Assembly: GCF_012584455.1 (NCBI RefSeq)
Contig: NZ_JABAEB010000002.1
Location: 62,001-126,000, forward strand
Reading direction: 5' to 3'
From: Shewanella oncorhynchi
GTDB lineage: Bacteria > Pseudomonadota > Gammaproteobacteria > Enterobacterales > Shewanellaceae
Length of the DNA stretch: 64,000 nucleotides
Shown here piece after piece: positions 55,437-63,362 of the stretch. The notes under the pieces are model-generated. The model searched no databases. It had not been told where the DNA came from and saw only the letters and a list, made by a program, of their open reading frames with translations. The first letter of the stretch is position 1, and every line of letters begins with the position of its first letter. The translations under genes were made by a program, and so were the position numbers.

Positions 55437-56209
55437 TGTTTGTCACTGAACTGCGCTTCGAATGCTTCGCCGACACCACGATATCTGCCGCCGAGAAGGC
55501 CATTAATCAGCTCCTTGAAGCCTATCGAGCTAATGGCCAAATCTTAGGGCGAGAATTTGCGGTCGCCTTTAATGACGGTGAGTTTAGAGTGCGTTTATTG
55601 ATGCCAGAGAAAAGCAGTTTAGCGCACAAATATCACAGCCCTTGGGTCAAAAAAGCCTTAGTAGAATTAACCGACGCTAAACTACTCGCGCCGCGGGAAA
55701 AGTTTATTGGTCAGGATATCAATTCTGAAGTAAGTAATACCGAAACACCCAGCTGGCAACTGCTATACACCAGTTTTGTGCATATGTGCTCGCCCCTACG
55801 CAGCGGCGACAATTTATTGCCCATTCCCCTGTACCGTATACCCGCAACCTTTAATGGCGATCATAAACGTATTATCCGTTGGCAGAGCGAATGGCAAGCC
55901 TGCGACGAGCTGCAAATGGCGGCGGCCACTAAGGCAGAATTTGCCGCGCTAGAGGAATTATCGAGTCCTGACAGTGATTTATTTCGCAGAGGTTGGGATT
56001 TGCGCGGTCGTATCGAATATCTCACTCAGATCCCGACCTATTACTACTTATATCGCGTTGGCGGCCAAGATTTAGCCACAGAAAAAACGCGACCTTGCCC
56101 ACGTTGTGGCAGTCATGATTGGAAACTCGATGAACCTTTATTGGATATGTTCCATTTTCGCTGCGAGCCTTGCCGCATAGTGTCGAATCTGTCTTGGGAT
56201 CATCAATAA
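55436..56209 (+). CDS. DUF2310 family zinc-ribbon protein
   Basis: The 257-residue protein ends in a clear zinc ribbon: 'CPRCGSHDWKLDEP' and then 'FRCEPCRIVSN' (four Cys, about residues 219-248). A preceding 'IEYLTQIPTYYYLYRVGG' segment and an N-terminal alpha/beta region complete it. It fits DUF2310, described as zinc-ribbon nucleic-acid-binding, without a known role. Translation is coupled to the small coiled-coil protein before it, so the two may form a complex. Confidence 0.82.
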   Translation: MFVTELRFECFADTTISAAEKAINQLLEAYRANGQILGREFAVAFNDGEFRVRLLMPEKSSLAHKYHSPWVKKALVELTDAKLLAPREKFIGQDINSEVSNTETPSWQLLYTSFVHMCSPLRSGDNLLPIPLYRIPATFNGDHKRIIRWQSEWQACDELQMAAATKAEFAALEELSSPDSDLFRRGWDLRGRIEYLTQIPTYYYLYRVGGQDLATEKTRPCPRCGSHDWKLDEPLLDMFHFRCEPCRIVSNLSWDHQ

Positions 56210-56230
56210 CATCTGTTTATCCCCTTGCAG

Positions 56231-56266
56231 AACTCAACCTAAGATAAGCCACGCTTAGGTTGAGTT
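56231..56266. terminator. Hairpin between convergent DUF2310 and syd genes
   Basis: AACTCAACCTAAG (56231-56243) is the exact complement of CTTAGGTTGAGTT (56254-56266), a 13-bp stem with a 10-base loop. A further copy of the right arm (CTTAGGTTGA) occurs at 56271-56280, so an alternative pairing exists. No T-run follows; a bidirectional terminator is likely from its position. Confidence 0.6.
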
Positions 56267-56304
56267 AATACTTAGGTTGATAATAAAAATTTCGCTCACA
56301 GAAG

Positions 56305-56955
56305 TTAACGTTTACCGAAAAGGTTTTGCCACATACGTTTAAAACTGGCGAAAATACCAGGATGTTCTAATGCTGGCATAGGTAATTCTTCATGTTTAAC
56401 GGGTGGTGCTATCCGTGGCGATAATGCTTCGATAAACGCAGTCAAACTCGAGGACAATTGCTCAGATTGCACTTCACCAGGGATTTCAATCCATACGCTA
56501 CCATCACTGTTATTGATGGTGAGCATTTTATCTCCCTCATCTAACAGACCGATAAACCAAGTCGGTGACTGCTTCAGTTTTTTCTTCATCATCAGATGAC
56601 CAATCAAGTTTTGTTGCAGGCAGTTAAAATCGTCATCATTCCAGACTTGCAGTAACTCCCCAGTGCCCCACTTAGAGTCAAATAATACTGGGGCGGAGAA
56701 ATAATGACCGTAAAAATCATTGATCTCTGGCCATAAAGTTAACTCCAGTGCATGCTCTACATTGGCGAAACTGCCTTCAACTTTGCGTTTCACTGGCTGC
56801 CAAGAAACGGCCTGTTCAAGATCCGGTTGAAATTCGCCTTGAATACACACAGAAGGCTCACCCTGTGGGTAATAACGCGGTAGTTCACCTAAACTCGTTA
56901 AGTAAGCTTGATGATAGTTTTGCAAAAATTTATCGAGTGCGGGCAGACAAGACAC
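56305..56955 (-). CDS. syd: SecY-interacting protein Syd
   Basis: Syd binds SecY on the cytoplasmic face and may check translocon integrity. The 216-residue protein has family features: an N-terminal helix ('[20 protein letters not shown]'), '[10 protein letters not shown]', '[16 protein letters not shown]', '[31 protein letters not shown]' in two runs, and '[12 protein letters not shown]'. A C-terminal extension of about 35 residues, ending in a basic amphipathic helix ('[12 protein letters not shown]'), is absent in E. coli. It starts with GTG and faces away from queF. Confidence 0.92.
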   Translation of the reverse strand: MSCLPALDKFLQNYHQAYLTSLGELPRYYPQGEPSVCIQGEFQPDLEQAVSWQPVKRKVEGSFANVEHALELTLWPEINDFYGHYFSAPVLFDSKWGTGELLQVWNDDDFNCLQQNLIGHLMMKKKLKQSPTWFIGLLDEGDKMLTINNSDGSVWIEIPGEVQSEQLSSSLTAFIEALSPRIAPPVKHEELPMPALEHPGIFASFKRMWQNLFGKR

Positions 56956-56977
56956 TTAAGCACAATCCAATTTCAGG

Positions 56978-56983
56978 TATAAT
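56978..56983 (+). promoter_or_regulatory. Probable -10 element of queF
   Basis: A perfect TATAAT lies 32 bases before the queF start codon, giving a short leader. The -35 region (TTAAGC, 56956-56961) is weak. It overlaps the upstream region of the divergent syd gene. Confidence 0.5.
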
Positions 56984-57014
56984 GTGCGCCTATTTTGACA
57001 TGGAAACAGTATTG

Positions 57015-57872
57015 ATGACACAGAATCACGATCCCTATAGTGATGCGCAAGCGCTTGTTGGCCTGACTTTAGGTAAAGCCACCGACTACCAAGCCGAGTA
57101 TGATGCGTCGCTGCTGCAAGGGGTTCCACGCTCACTAAACCGTAATGCTATTGCACTCACTGGGACGTTACCGTTTCATGGTGCCGATATCTGGACGGGT
57201 TATGAGCTGTCTTGGTTAAATGCCAAAGGTAAGCCTATGGTGGCCATAGCTGAATTTCATTTAAGCTATGAAAGCCTGAATCTGATTGAGTCGAAATCGT
57301 TCAAACTGTATCTCAATAGCTTTAATCAAACCAAGTTTGATAGCCTAGATTCACTGCAAAAAACCTTAGTGCAAGACTTAAGTCAGTGTGCTCAAGGTGA
57401 TGTTAGCGTTAAGATTATCGAGCCAAAAAGCTTTGGTATTCAGCGTATTATTGAGTTACCTGGCACTTGTATTGACGATCTCGATATTGAAGTCAGCGAT
57501 TATAGTTTTAATCCTGATTACTTAGTTAACAGTACAGACGATAAGCAAACGGTCGCGGAAACACTTAATTCAAACCTGCTGAAATCCAACTGTTTGATCA
57601 CTTCGCAACCCGATTGGGGCAGCGTGATGATCCGTTATCAAGGCCCTAAAATCGATCGCGAGAAACTGCTGCGCTATTTGATTTCTTTCCGCCAACATAA
57701 CGAATTCCACGAGCAATGTGTCGAGCGAATTTTCGTCGATTTAAAACGTTTCTGTCATTGCACTAAATTGACGGTTTACGCCCGCTACACGCGTCGCGGT
57801 GGTTTAGATATCAACCCTTATCGCAGTGACTTCGAGCAACCTGGCGAAAGCCACAGACTCGCAAGACAGTAA
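57015..57872 (+). CDS. queF: NADPH-dependent 7-cyano-7-deazaguanine reductase
   Basis: QueF reduces preQ0 to preQ1 in queuosine tRNA modification. The protein (285 residues, E. coli 282) is the long YqfF-type with two tandem T-fold halves. It has the NADPH-binding '[19 protein letters not shown]' (about residue 92), the catalytic Cys in '[16 protein letters not shown]' (about 193), and '[13 protein letters not shown]' and '[14 protein letters not shown]' near the end. I start at the ATG at 57015; the open frame continues 89 codons upstream, antisense to syd, and is not coding. Confidence 0.96.
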   Translation: MTQNHDPYSDAQALVGLTLGKATDYQAEYDASLLQGVPRSLNRNAIALTGTLPFHGADIWTGYELSWLNAKGKPMVAIAEFHLSYESLNLIESKSFKLYLNSFNQTKFDSLDSLQKTLVQDLSQCAQGDVSVKIIEPKSFGIQRIIELPGTCIDDLDIEVSDYSFNPDYLVNSTDDKQTVAETLNSNLLKSNCLITSQPDWGSVMIRYQGPKIDREKLLRYLISFRQHNEFHEQCVERIFVDLKRFCHCTKLTVYARYTRRGGLDINPYRSDFEQPGESHRLARQ

Positions 57873-57935
57873 TGACCTTCTTAGGCTATTAGATTAACAA
57901 TCTGAAATAGAATATAAAATTTAAAAACTGCAACA

Positions 57936-57984
57936 AAGCTCTGAATCGCTAGCCCTACCTGCTCGCTAGATTCAGAGCTTTTTT
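57936..57984 (+). terminator. Terminator of queF overlapping the end of a lysR gene
   Basis: AAGCTCTGAATC (57936-57947) pairs with GATTCAGAGCTT (57969-57980), a 12-bp stem with a 21-base loop, followed by T residues to 57984. The downstream arm lies inside the last codons of the convergent LysR gene. Confidence 0.8.
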
Positions 57985-58896
57985 ATTCACAGTGTTTGCA
58001 CTCGCATTGAGCAATAAACGCCGTAACCATTGATGGCTCGGGTTTTGGGTATATTTACTGCTCCACACCATATACAAATCAATTGGCCTTGTTTTCAGGG
58101 GCATAGGTAAAATCTGTAAGCCGAACATCTCAGCGTACTGACTGGCGTACCGCAAAGGCGCTATGCCTATCGCCTCACTTTTACCTACGGTTGCAAACAT
58201 ACTCAATAGTGATGATTGCTCACTGTACATTTTGCGCCTTGGTAACACGCCTTCGGTAAACAAATCCCCTGCGGTAAGATTAAAGCGCCGCATATTTAAA
58301 AAGACGTGTTTCTCCTCAAAATACTGCCCATGGGTGATAGCACCTTGAATACGAGGATGCTGCAAACTGACGATACAAACGAGGGTTTCGGTGAAGAGTA
58401 ATTTGCTCGAGAGCAAACTTTGCTGCGCGGGCTTAATATCTATGGCAACGGCGACCCGCTCAAGCAAAATATCGCGATATAGCTCATCCTCCTGCGGCGG
58501 TGACTCGCGGAAAATCACTTCAATCTCCGCATTCTGTAACAAAGCCTGCACGCCTGATTGCAGCGCTTCAATAACTGACTCATTAGCATATACATAAAAG
58601 CGCCGCTGGCTCGAGGTGGGATCAAAATGCTCAAACCCCAGCAATACGGTTTCAATATCCGCCATGGGTTGTTCAAACTTACGGTACATCTCCCGCGCCA
58701 CAGATGTCGGCTCAATTCCCCGTCCAACCCGATTAAACAGCGACTCCCCGACCCAAGCCCTAAACCGGCTTATCGCATTACTCACAGATGACTGAGTTAA
58801 ATCTAACTCCTGCGCCGCTTGGGTGAATGAACGAGTACGGTAAACCACCATAAACACGCGTAATAAATTTAAATCTAATGGCTTTCGTGTCGGCAT
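57955..58896 (-). CDS. LysR-family transcriptional regulator, divergent from an alkylsulfatase gene
   Basis: The 313-residue protein has the LysR winged helix-turn-helix at its N terminus ('LNLLRVFMVVYRTRSFTQAAQELDLTQSSVSNAISRFR', shown here in family order: leader helix, HTH, then the 'GESLFNRVGRGIEPT' wing). A substrate-binding domain follows (about 90-300). It is divergent from the alkylsulfatase gene with a palindrome in between, so it probably controls that gene and itself. The effector may be a sulfate ester or its product; this is inference from context. Confidence 0.93.
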   Translation of the reverse strand: MPTRKPLDLNLLRVFMVVYRTRSFTQAAQELDLTQSSVSNAISRFRAWVGESLFNRVGRGIEPTSVAREMYRKFEQPMADIETVLLGFEHFDPTSSQRRFYVYANESVIEALQSGVQALLQNAEIEVIFRESPPQEDELYRDILLERVAVAIDIKPAQQSLLSSKLLFTETLVCIVSLQHPRIQGAITHGQYFEEKHVFLNMRRFNLTAGDLFTEGVLPRRKMYSEQSSLLSMFATVGKSEAIGIAPLRYASQYAEMFGLQILPMPLKTRPIDLYMVWSSKYTQNPSHQWLRRLLLNASANTVNKKALNLASR

Positions 58897-58910
58897 AAGG
58901 GAGTGTACTC

Positions 58911-58925
58911 ATTCACTATATGAAT
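58911..58925. promoter_or_regulatory. Candidate LysR operator
   Basis: ATTCA-CTATA-TGAAT is a palindrome with a T-N11-A core (T58912 to A58924), the layout bound by LysR proteins. It lies in the 123-bp gap between the divergent regulator and the alkylsulfatase gene. Confidence 0.5.
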
Positions 58926-59019
58926 ATTACAACCCAAGCTAACTCGAGTTATCTAAATACACAAGCTGGCTATACTCAAACCATCAACGACACTATCCCA
59001 CTTTTCGGTAGGTAAAATA

Positions 59020-61008
59020 ATGCAAAAATCTTTGATGACAATGAGTATTATCGCAAGCTTCTCTTTAAGCGCCGTGGCCGCTGAACACGAGCATGAACAT
59101 ATCAGCCTGCACTATCAGGGAAAGCCTGCCACCGAGCAAACCATTGCGGTAAATAAAACCTCAGCAGCAAGCCTTAATTTTGCTGACAAAAAAGCCTTTG
59201 AAGAGTTTTCTAAAAATCTTATTGCTGAACTCGATGAACCAACAGTAGCCATTTTACGTGCCGATTTCAGCTTTATTGGCGACAAAACTCCAGACACAGT
59301 AAACCCTTCACTTTATCGCCAAGCTCAATTGAATATGGTGTCTAACGGCTTATACAAGGTCACAGATGGCATTTATCAAGTGCGTGGCACAGACTTATCG
59401 AACTTAACCCTTATCCGCGGTAAAACGGGTTGGATCCTTTATGACGTGCTGCTGACCAAAGAAGCGGCAAAATTATCCCTCGAGTTTGCGCTCAAACACT
59501 TGCCCGAGGGCAATAACTTACCCGTAGTCGCGATGATTTATTCCCACAGTCATGGAGATCATTTTGGCGGTTCCCGCGCCATCAAAGACATGTTCCCAAA
59601 CGTCAAAGTCTATGGTTCCAATAACATCACCAAAGAAATTGTCGACGAAAACGTGCTTGCCGGTAATGCCATGAGCCGCCGCGCCGCCTATCAATACGGC
59701 GCAACATTAGAGCGAAACGATCAAGGCATTGTCGATGCCGCACTTGCTAAGGGATTATCCAAAGGCGAAGTGACCTACGTTAAACCCGATGTCACCTTAA
59801 ATGCCAAAGATAAGTGGGAAACACTCACCATTGATGGCATCGATATGGTGTTTATGGATGCCTCAGGCACAGAAGCCGCCTCGGAAATGGCCACCTATAT
59901 TCCCTCAATGAAAGCATTGTGGACCGCAGAGCTCACCTACCACGGCATGCACAACATTTATACCTTACGCGGGGCAAAAGTCCGAGATGCGATAAAATGG
60001 TCTAAGGATATCAACGAATTACTGACCCATTTTGGTAATGATGCACAGGTTATATTCACTGCCCACTCAGCCCCCGTATTTGGCAATACTGATATAAACC
60101 AATACTTAAGAATGCAAAGGGATAACTATGGCCTAGTGCATAATCAAACCCTGCGTTTAGCCAATAATGGCGTAGGTATTCAAGATATTGGCGATGCTAT
60201 TCAAACCACTATACCTAAGGCTGTGCGCAATACTTGGTACACCAATGGTTACCATGGCACATACAGCCATAATGCCAAAGCCGTGTACAACATGTACCTT
60301 GGCTATTTCGATATGAATCCCGCCAACTTAAACCCACTACCGACGAAGGATGAAGCGACAAAATTTGTGGAGTATATGGGCGGAGCTAAAGCCGTAGTGA
60401 AACACGCCAAAGCCGACTATGCCCAAGGCGAATACCGTTTTGTGGCCACCGCACTCAATAAAGTCGTGATGGCAGAACCTAATAATAAAGAGGCAAGACA
60501 ATTACTTGCCGATACCTATGAACAACTGGGTTATCAAGCCGAAGGGGCTGGCTGGCGCAACATTTACCTCACTGGCGCCCAAGAGTTACGCGTAGGCATT
60601 CAACCCGGCGCGCCTAAATCGGCCTCTGCAGATATTTTAGGAGAAATGGACATATCGACCCTATTTGACTTCCTCGCCGTAAAAGTCGATAGCCTCAAAG
60701 CTGCTGAACTTGGGCTAATCAGGCTTAATGTGATTAACCCCGACACCCAAGAAACGCTCTATGTTGAACTAAGTAACGGTAATTTAAGCAATATTAAGGT
60801 TGATAAACCGATGGAGGCCGATGCCAATCTTTATATTGATAAACGCTATATTACGGGGATTTTACTCGGAAAAGTCACACTTAAAGAGTTACTGGCTAAG
60901 GGTACTGCCAAGTTAGAGGGTGATAAAGATGCCTTCGGTAAGATAGCGTCGACCTTAGTAAAGTTCGATGAAAGCTTTGAAATCGTCCCACTACCAAGCG
61001 CGAAATAA
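59020..61008 (+). CDS. Periplasmic alkyl/aryl-sulfatase (SdsA-type metallo-beta-lactamase fold)
   Basis: SdsA-type enzymes hydrolyse primary alkyl sulfates such as SDS to alcohol and sulfate. The 662-residue precursor has a signal peptide (about 1-22, cleavage near 'AVAAEHE'). A metallo-beta-lactamase zinc site follows ('YSHSHGDHFGGSRA', about residue 176), with 'DASGTEAASEMATYIP' and a later His ('FTAHSAPVFG'). Next come a helical dimerisation domain (about 440-525) and a C-terminal SCP2-like domain (about 530-660) thought to bind alkyl chains. Family length is 630-660. The divergent LysR gene suggests substrate induction. Confidence 0.93.
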   Translation: MQKSLMTMSIIASFSLSAVAAEHEHEHISLHYQGKPATEQTIAVNKTSAASLNFADKKAFEEFSKNLIAELDEPTVAILRADFSFIGDKTPDTVNPSLYRQAQLNMVSNGLYKVTDGIYQVRGTDLSNLTLIRGKTGWILYDVLLTKEAAKLSLEFALKHLPEGNNLPVVAMIYSHSHGDHFGGSRAIKDMFPNVKVYGSNNITKEIVDENVLAGNAMSRRAAYQYGATLERNDQGIVDAALAKGLSKGEVTYVKPDVTLNAKDKWETLTIDGIDMVFMDASGTEAASEMATYIPSMKALWTAELTYHGMHNIYTLRGAKVRDAIKWSKDINELLTHFGNDAQVIFTAHSAPVFGNTDINQYLRMQRDNYGLVHNQTLRLANNGVGIQDIGDAIQTTIPKAVRNTWYTNGYHGTYSHNAKAVYNMYLGYFDMNPANLNPLPTKDEATKFVEYMGGAKAVVKHAKADYAQGEYRFVATALNKVVMAEPNNKEARQLLADTYEQLGYQAEGAGWRNIYLTGAQELRVGIQPGAPKSASADILGEMDISTLFDFLAVKVDSLKAAELGLIRLNVINPDTQETLYVELSNGNLSNIKVDKPMEADANLYIDKRYITGILLGKVTLKELLAKGTAKLEGDKDAFGKIASTLVKFDESFEIVPLPSAK

Positions 61009-61015
61009 CCAAATC

Positions 61016-61041
61016 AACGCCCTGAATCTTCAGGGCGTTTT
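61016..61041 (+). terminator. Terminator of the alkylsulfatase gene
   Basis: AACGCCCTGAA (61016-61026) pairs with TTCAGGGCGTT (61029-61039). The pure 2-base loop would open to a 4-base loop, and T residues follow. It lies 8 bp after the stop. Confidence 0.85.
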
Positions 61042-61179
61042 ATGGAAAAATTACACTAGCACTAACCATTCTGACACTTGGCGAGTCGTGTTCTGTAAGC
61101 AAAAGAGTGAAGTACGGATAGTCATTTGCACGGCATGTTCTCTCGTGCAATCTTTAAAGGCTAGATTAAAGTAAGAGAA

Positions 61180-61725
61180 TTAATTCGCAGACTCTGGCGT
61201 TGGGACTGAAGTTTTGCACTCAAGCAATAACTGCTGAAAATGCGCGCCTAAGTCTTGCTGGGCAAATTGCTCGCTCGCGGTCACCATTTGCTTAAGGCTT
61301 TGTAAGGCTTGATCTAAACCTTGTTGCTCGATAAGACTTTTAGCATAAGCCGCCGCATCGGCGCCCTTTTGTAGCAAGCTCGCGACCTGATCAAAACTGA
61401 TGTCTTGCTCCATTACTTTCTGTAAGTCACCCAGCAACTCTGCCACCTTAGCGGACTCCACCAGCGAGCCTTCAACATTGACTAACTTACCCAGCGGATC
61501 TTGGCTGAGTTTTTCAGCCACACAGGCCGAAACTGTGCCTGCTGCCGCGCTTTGAGCCACAACATCTAAGCCATTGGCACGAATTTGCTCAACCACTTGC
61601 TGCAACTGTGGATCTTGGGCTAACCAAGCCTGCTCTAATTGCTGCTTTTCATCGCCACCAAAATAACCACAACCAGATAGCAACACCATCATAGTGGCAG
61701 GTATTAGGCACTTAATCCGTTTCAT
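61180..61725 (-). CDS. Lipoprotein of unknown function
   Basis: The 181-residue precursor has a lipoprotein signal peptide with lipobox LSGC (Cys near residue 19, 'MMVLLSGCGYFGG'). The mature part is all-helical and rich in Gln, Ala and Leu, with two further Cys ('SACVAEKL' and 'LLECKTS') that may form a disulfide. I recognise no family; it may be Shewanella-specific. The residue after the lipid-modified Cys is Gly rather than Asp, so outer-membrane sorting is likely. It lies before pfaE's end on the same strand, about 90 bp away. Confidence 0.8.
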   Translation of the reverse strand: MKRIKCLIPATMMVLLSGCGYFGGDEKQQLEQAWLAQDPQLQQVVEQIRANGLDVVAQSAAAGTVSACVAEKLSQDPLGKLVNVEGSLVESAKVAELLGDLQKVMEQDISFDQVASLLQKGADAAAYAKSLIEQQGLDQALQSLKQMVTASEQFAQQDLGAHFQQLLLECKTSVPTPESAN

Positions 61726-61813
61726 TGTTAAACCTCATTTATTTCATTCAAATTCAAAATATTATGGGCGTGACTATACCCAGCAATGTTTAACCGAAGA
61801 TGAATAAGACAAG

Positions 61814-62749
61814 TTAACCATAATCGGTAAGTAAGGCTTCTATGTTGCTCAGTTGCGCCGTTAGCATTATGGAAATCTCGGTGTTACCAGCATGCCCTAA
61901 GCTCACGGCAAAACGGTATTCCTCGGTCAAACGCCCAAAATAGGTTTGCCAATACAATGAACTTGCATCAATGGTTTGCAGCGGGATATTAGGATAGACA
62001 CTCAGCAAAGGCGCCACACCATAGAACGGCATCAACGCTGCATCTTGGCATCTAAGCTCAACCGATCCGGCCACCAATTGCTCGAATGGCTTTAGATCAA
62101 AGCCGAAGGATTTAAGCGACTGCGCTAAACCTAGGCCAGTCGCCTTAATATAGGATTCCTTTAACGCCCATAAATCGAAAAAGCGCTGCCGCTGACTCGC
62201 TTCATCGGCGAGAGCGAGCAAGGCTGACGTTTCTTGGGGAGAAAAATAATGATTTAGGATTGGATAGATATCCGTCTTCGGCCGCGATCTTTCAATATCG
62301 ACCCCAAATAAACCAGTCTCAACACCATGAAACTGAGTCACACCAATCAATAACCAATCGCCGCTATGGCTTAAGTTAAACTCAAGCCCCGTTTGCTGTT
62401 GCAATTTTGCCGTTAAACTCGGCTTGCCCTTAGCGCCATATTCAAAACACCACTCGTGTGGCGATAAATCCGCATAGCGAGATAACACGGCCCGCAACGC
62501 TGCCCTGACCTGTAATCCCTTCATTTGCGCCTTGGGATCGCGATAACGCGCGACCTTAGCGAGTTCATCATCACTTAACCAAGACTGAGCGAGTGATGTT
62601 TGCGGCAATGAAATATCACTCAGTGGAATAAAAAATAGATCCACATTCACGCCGTTTTTGCTAGATGTTCTGGAGTCGGTCATTTGAGGGCCTTGCAGGA
62701 CAAAGCCTTGCGGCTGATGGTTATCATTGTCTGGCTTTTTGGAGAGCAC
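61814..62749 (-). CDS. pfaE: Sfp-type 4'-phosphopantetheinyl transferase PfaE
   Basis: PfaE attaches the phosphopantetheine arm to the tandem acyl-carrier domains of the PfaA PUFA synthase, and so is needed for EPA production. The 311-residue protein has the Sfp motifs 'GKPSLTAKL', 'EFNLSHSGDWLLIGV', the Mg-binding 'FGVDIERSRPK' and 'FFDLWALKESYIKATGLGL'. The frame starts at a GTG (62749). An ATG at 62683 has AAGG at a better distance and would remove a 22-residue leader without family motifs. It is divergent from pfaR, the arrangement known in Shewanella pfa loci. Confidence 0.92.
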   Translation of the reverse strand: MLSKKPDNDNHQPQGFVLQGPQMTDSRTSSKNGVNVDLFFIPLSDISLPQTSLAQSWLSDDELAKVARYRDPKAQMKGLQVRAALRAVLSRYADLSPHEWCFEYGAKGKPSLTAKLQQQTGLEFNLSHSGDWLLIGVTQFHGVETGLFGVDIERSRPKTDIYPILNHYFSPQETSALLALADEASQRQRFFDLWALKESYIKATGLGLAQSLKSFGFDLKPFEQLVAGSVELRCQDAALMPFYGVAPLLSVYPNIPLQTIDASSLYWQTYFGRLTEEYRFAVSLGHAGNTEISIMLTAQLSNIEALLTDYG

Positions 62750-62767
62750 TTAGCAACATTCTTATCT

Positions 62768-62815
62768 GGGTTCATTATTGTCTAGGTTCATCATTCTCTG
62801 AGTTCATTATGCATC
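62768..62815. repeat. Imperfect 16-bp tandem repeat
   Basis: Three diverged units share the core GTTCAT-ATT: 62768-62783, 62784-62799 and 62800-62815. They lie just upstream of the pfaE start on the minus strand. Confidence 0.6.
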
Positions 62816-62842
62816 TTAAATAGTTTCAACTAAGCCCTATTT

Positions 62843-62906
62843 CAATTCTTAGCCACACTCTAATAAGAGCAATTCTTAGCAACTCTCTAATTAGAGCAAT
62901 TCTTAG
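62843..62906. repeat. 27-bp tandem repeat, 2.4 copies
   Basis: The unit beginning CAATTCTTAGC and ending TAGAG or AAGAG occurs at 62843-62869 and 62870-62896, then ten bases of a third at 62897-62906. Units differ at about four positions. Within each unit CTCTAAT-AGAG forms a small inverted repeat. Confidence 0.75.
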
Positions 62907-63362
62907 AACGACCCTGAACGCCATCCTAAGCGTAAATTTTTGCTGCAATTGCGCCAAGGTTTTGCGCCCAAATTAACAGGTTTAGCCGCACAGTCTCATT
63001 CATGAGGAAAGGGCAGTAAGCCAATATTGGGCTATTTTACCCCGCGAACTCAAAAAAGCGGTCTTTATCGCCCCTAAAAATTTAATTCTTCCACTATCAA
63101 AGTATTAAAAAGCCCAAGCTGTCAGTAAAAACCCAACATAACGCACAGAAAATACCATTACTCAACGAAAGCCAATAAATTCCAGTCCCAGATGATTGTA
63201 TCGACCCGAAACCTCAGGTAATCTGCATCCCCATTAAGTGACACAGATGATAAGCACAGGTTTTACGATGAGTGTCACTATGTTCTTCAAGAGTGCCACA
63301 GCTGACTCAGCCAAAATGGCTTCTCAGTCCCAATAGATTATGTCGGATGATAATTATTATTA

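Larger units (their letters stand above)
62750..63362. other. Intergenic region between divergent pfaE and pfaR, with short tandem repeats
   Basis: This 613-bp gap must hold the promoters of both genes; I could not place them with confidence. Two tandem repeats stand near pfaE (listed separately). The rest is AT-rich and shows no small gene. Confidence 0.5.

Noticed and set aside
56748..57014. 89-codon extension of queF
   Set aside because: It runs antisense through syd, and the queF family start (MTQNHDPY) and its promoter lie at 57015 and just upstream.
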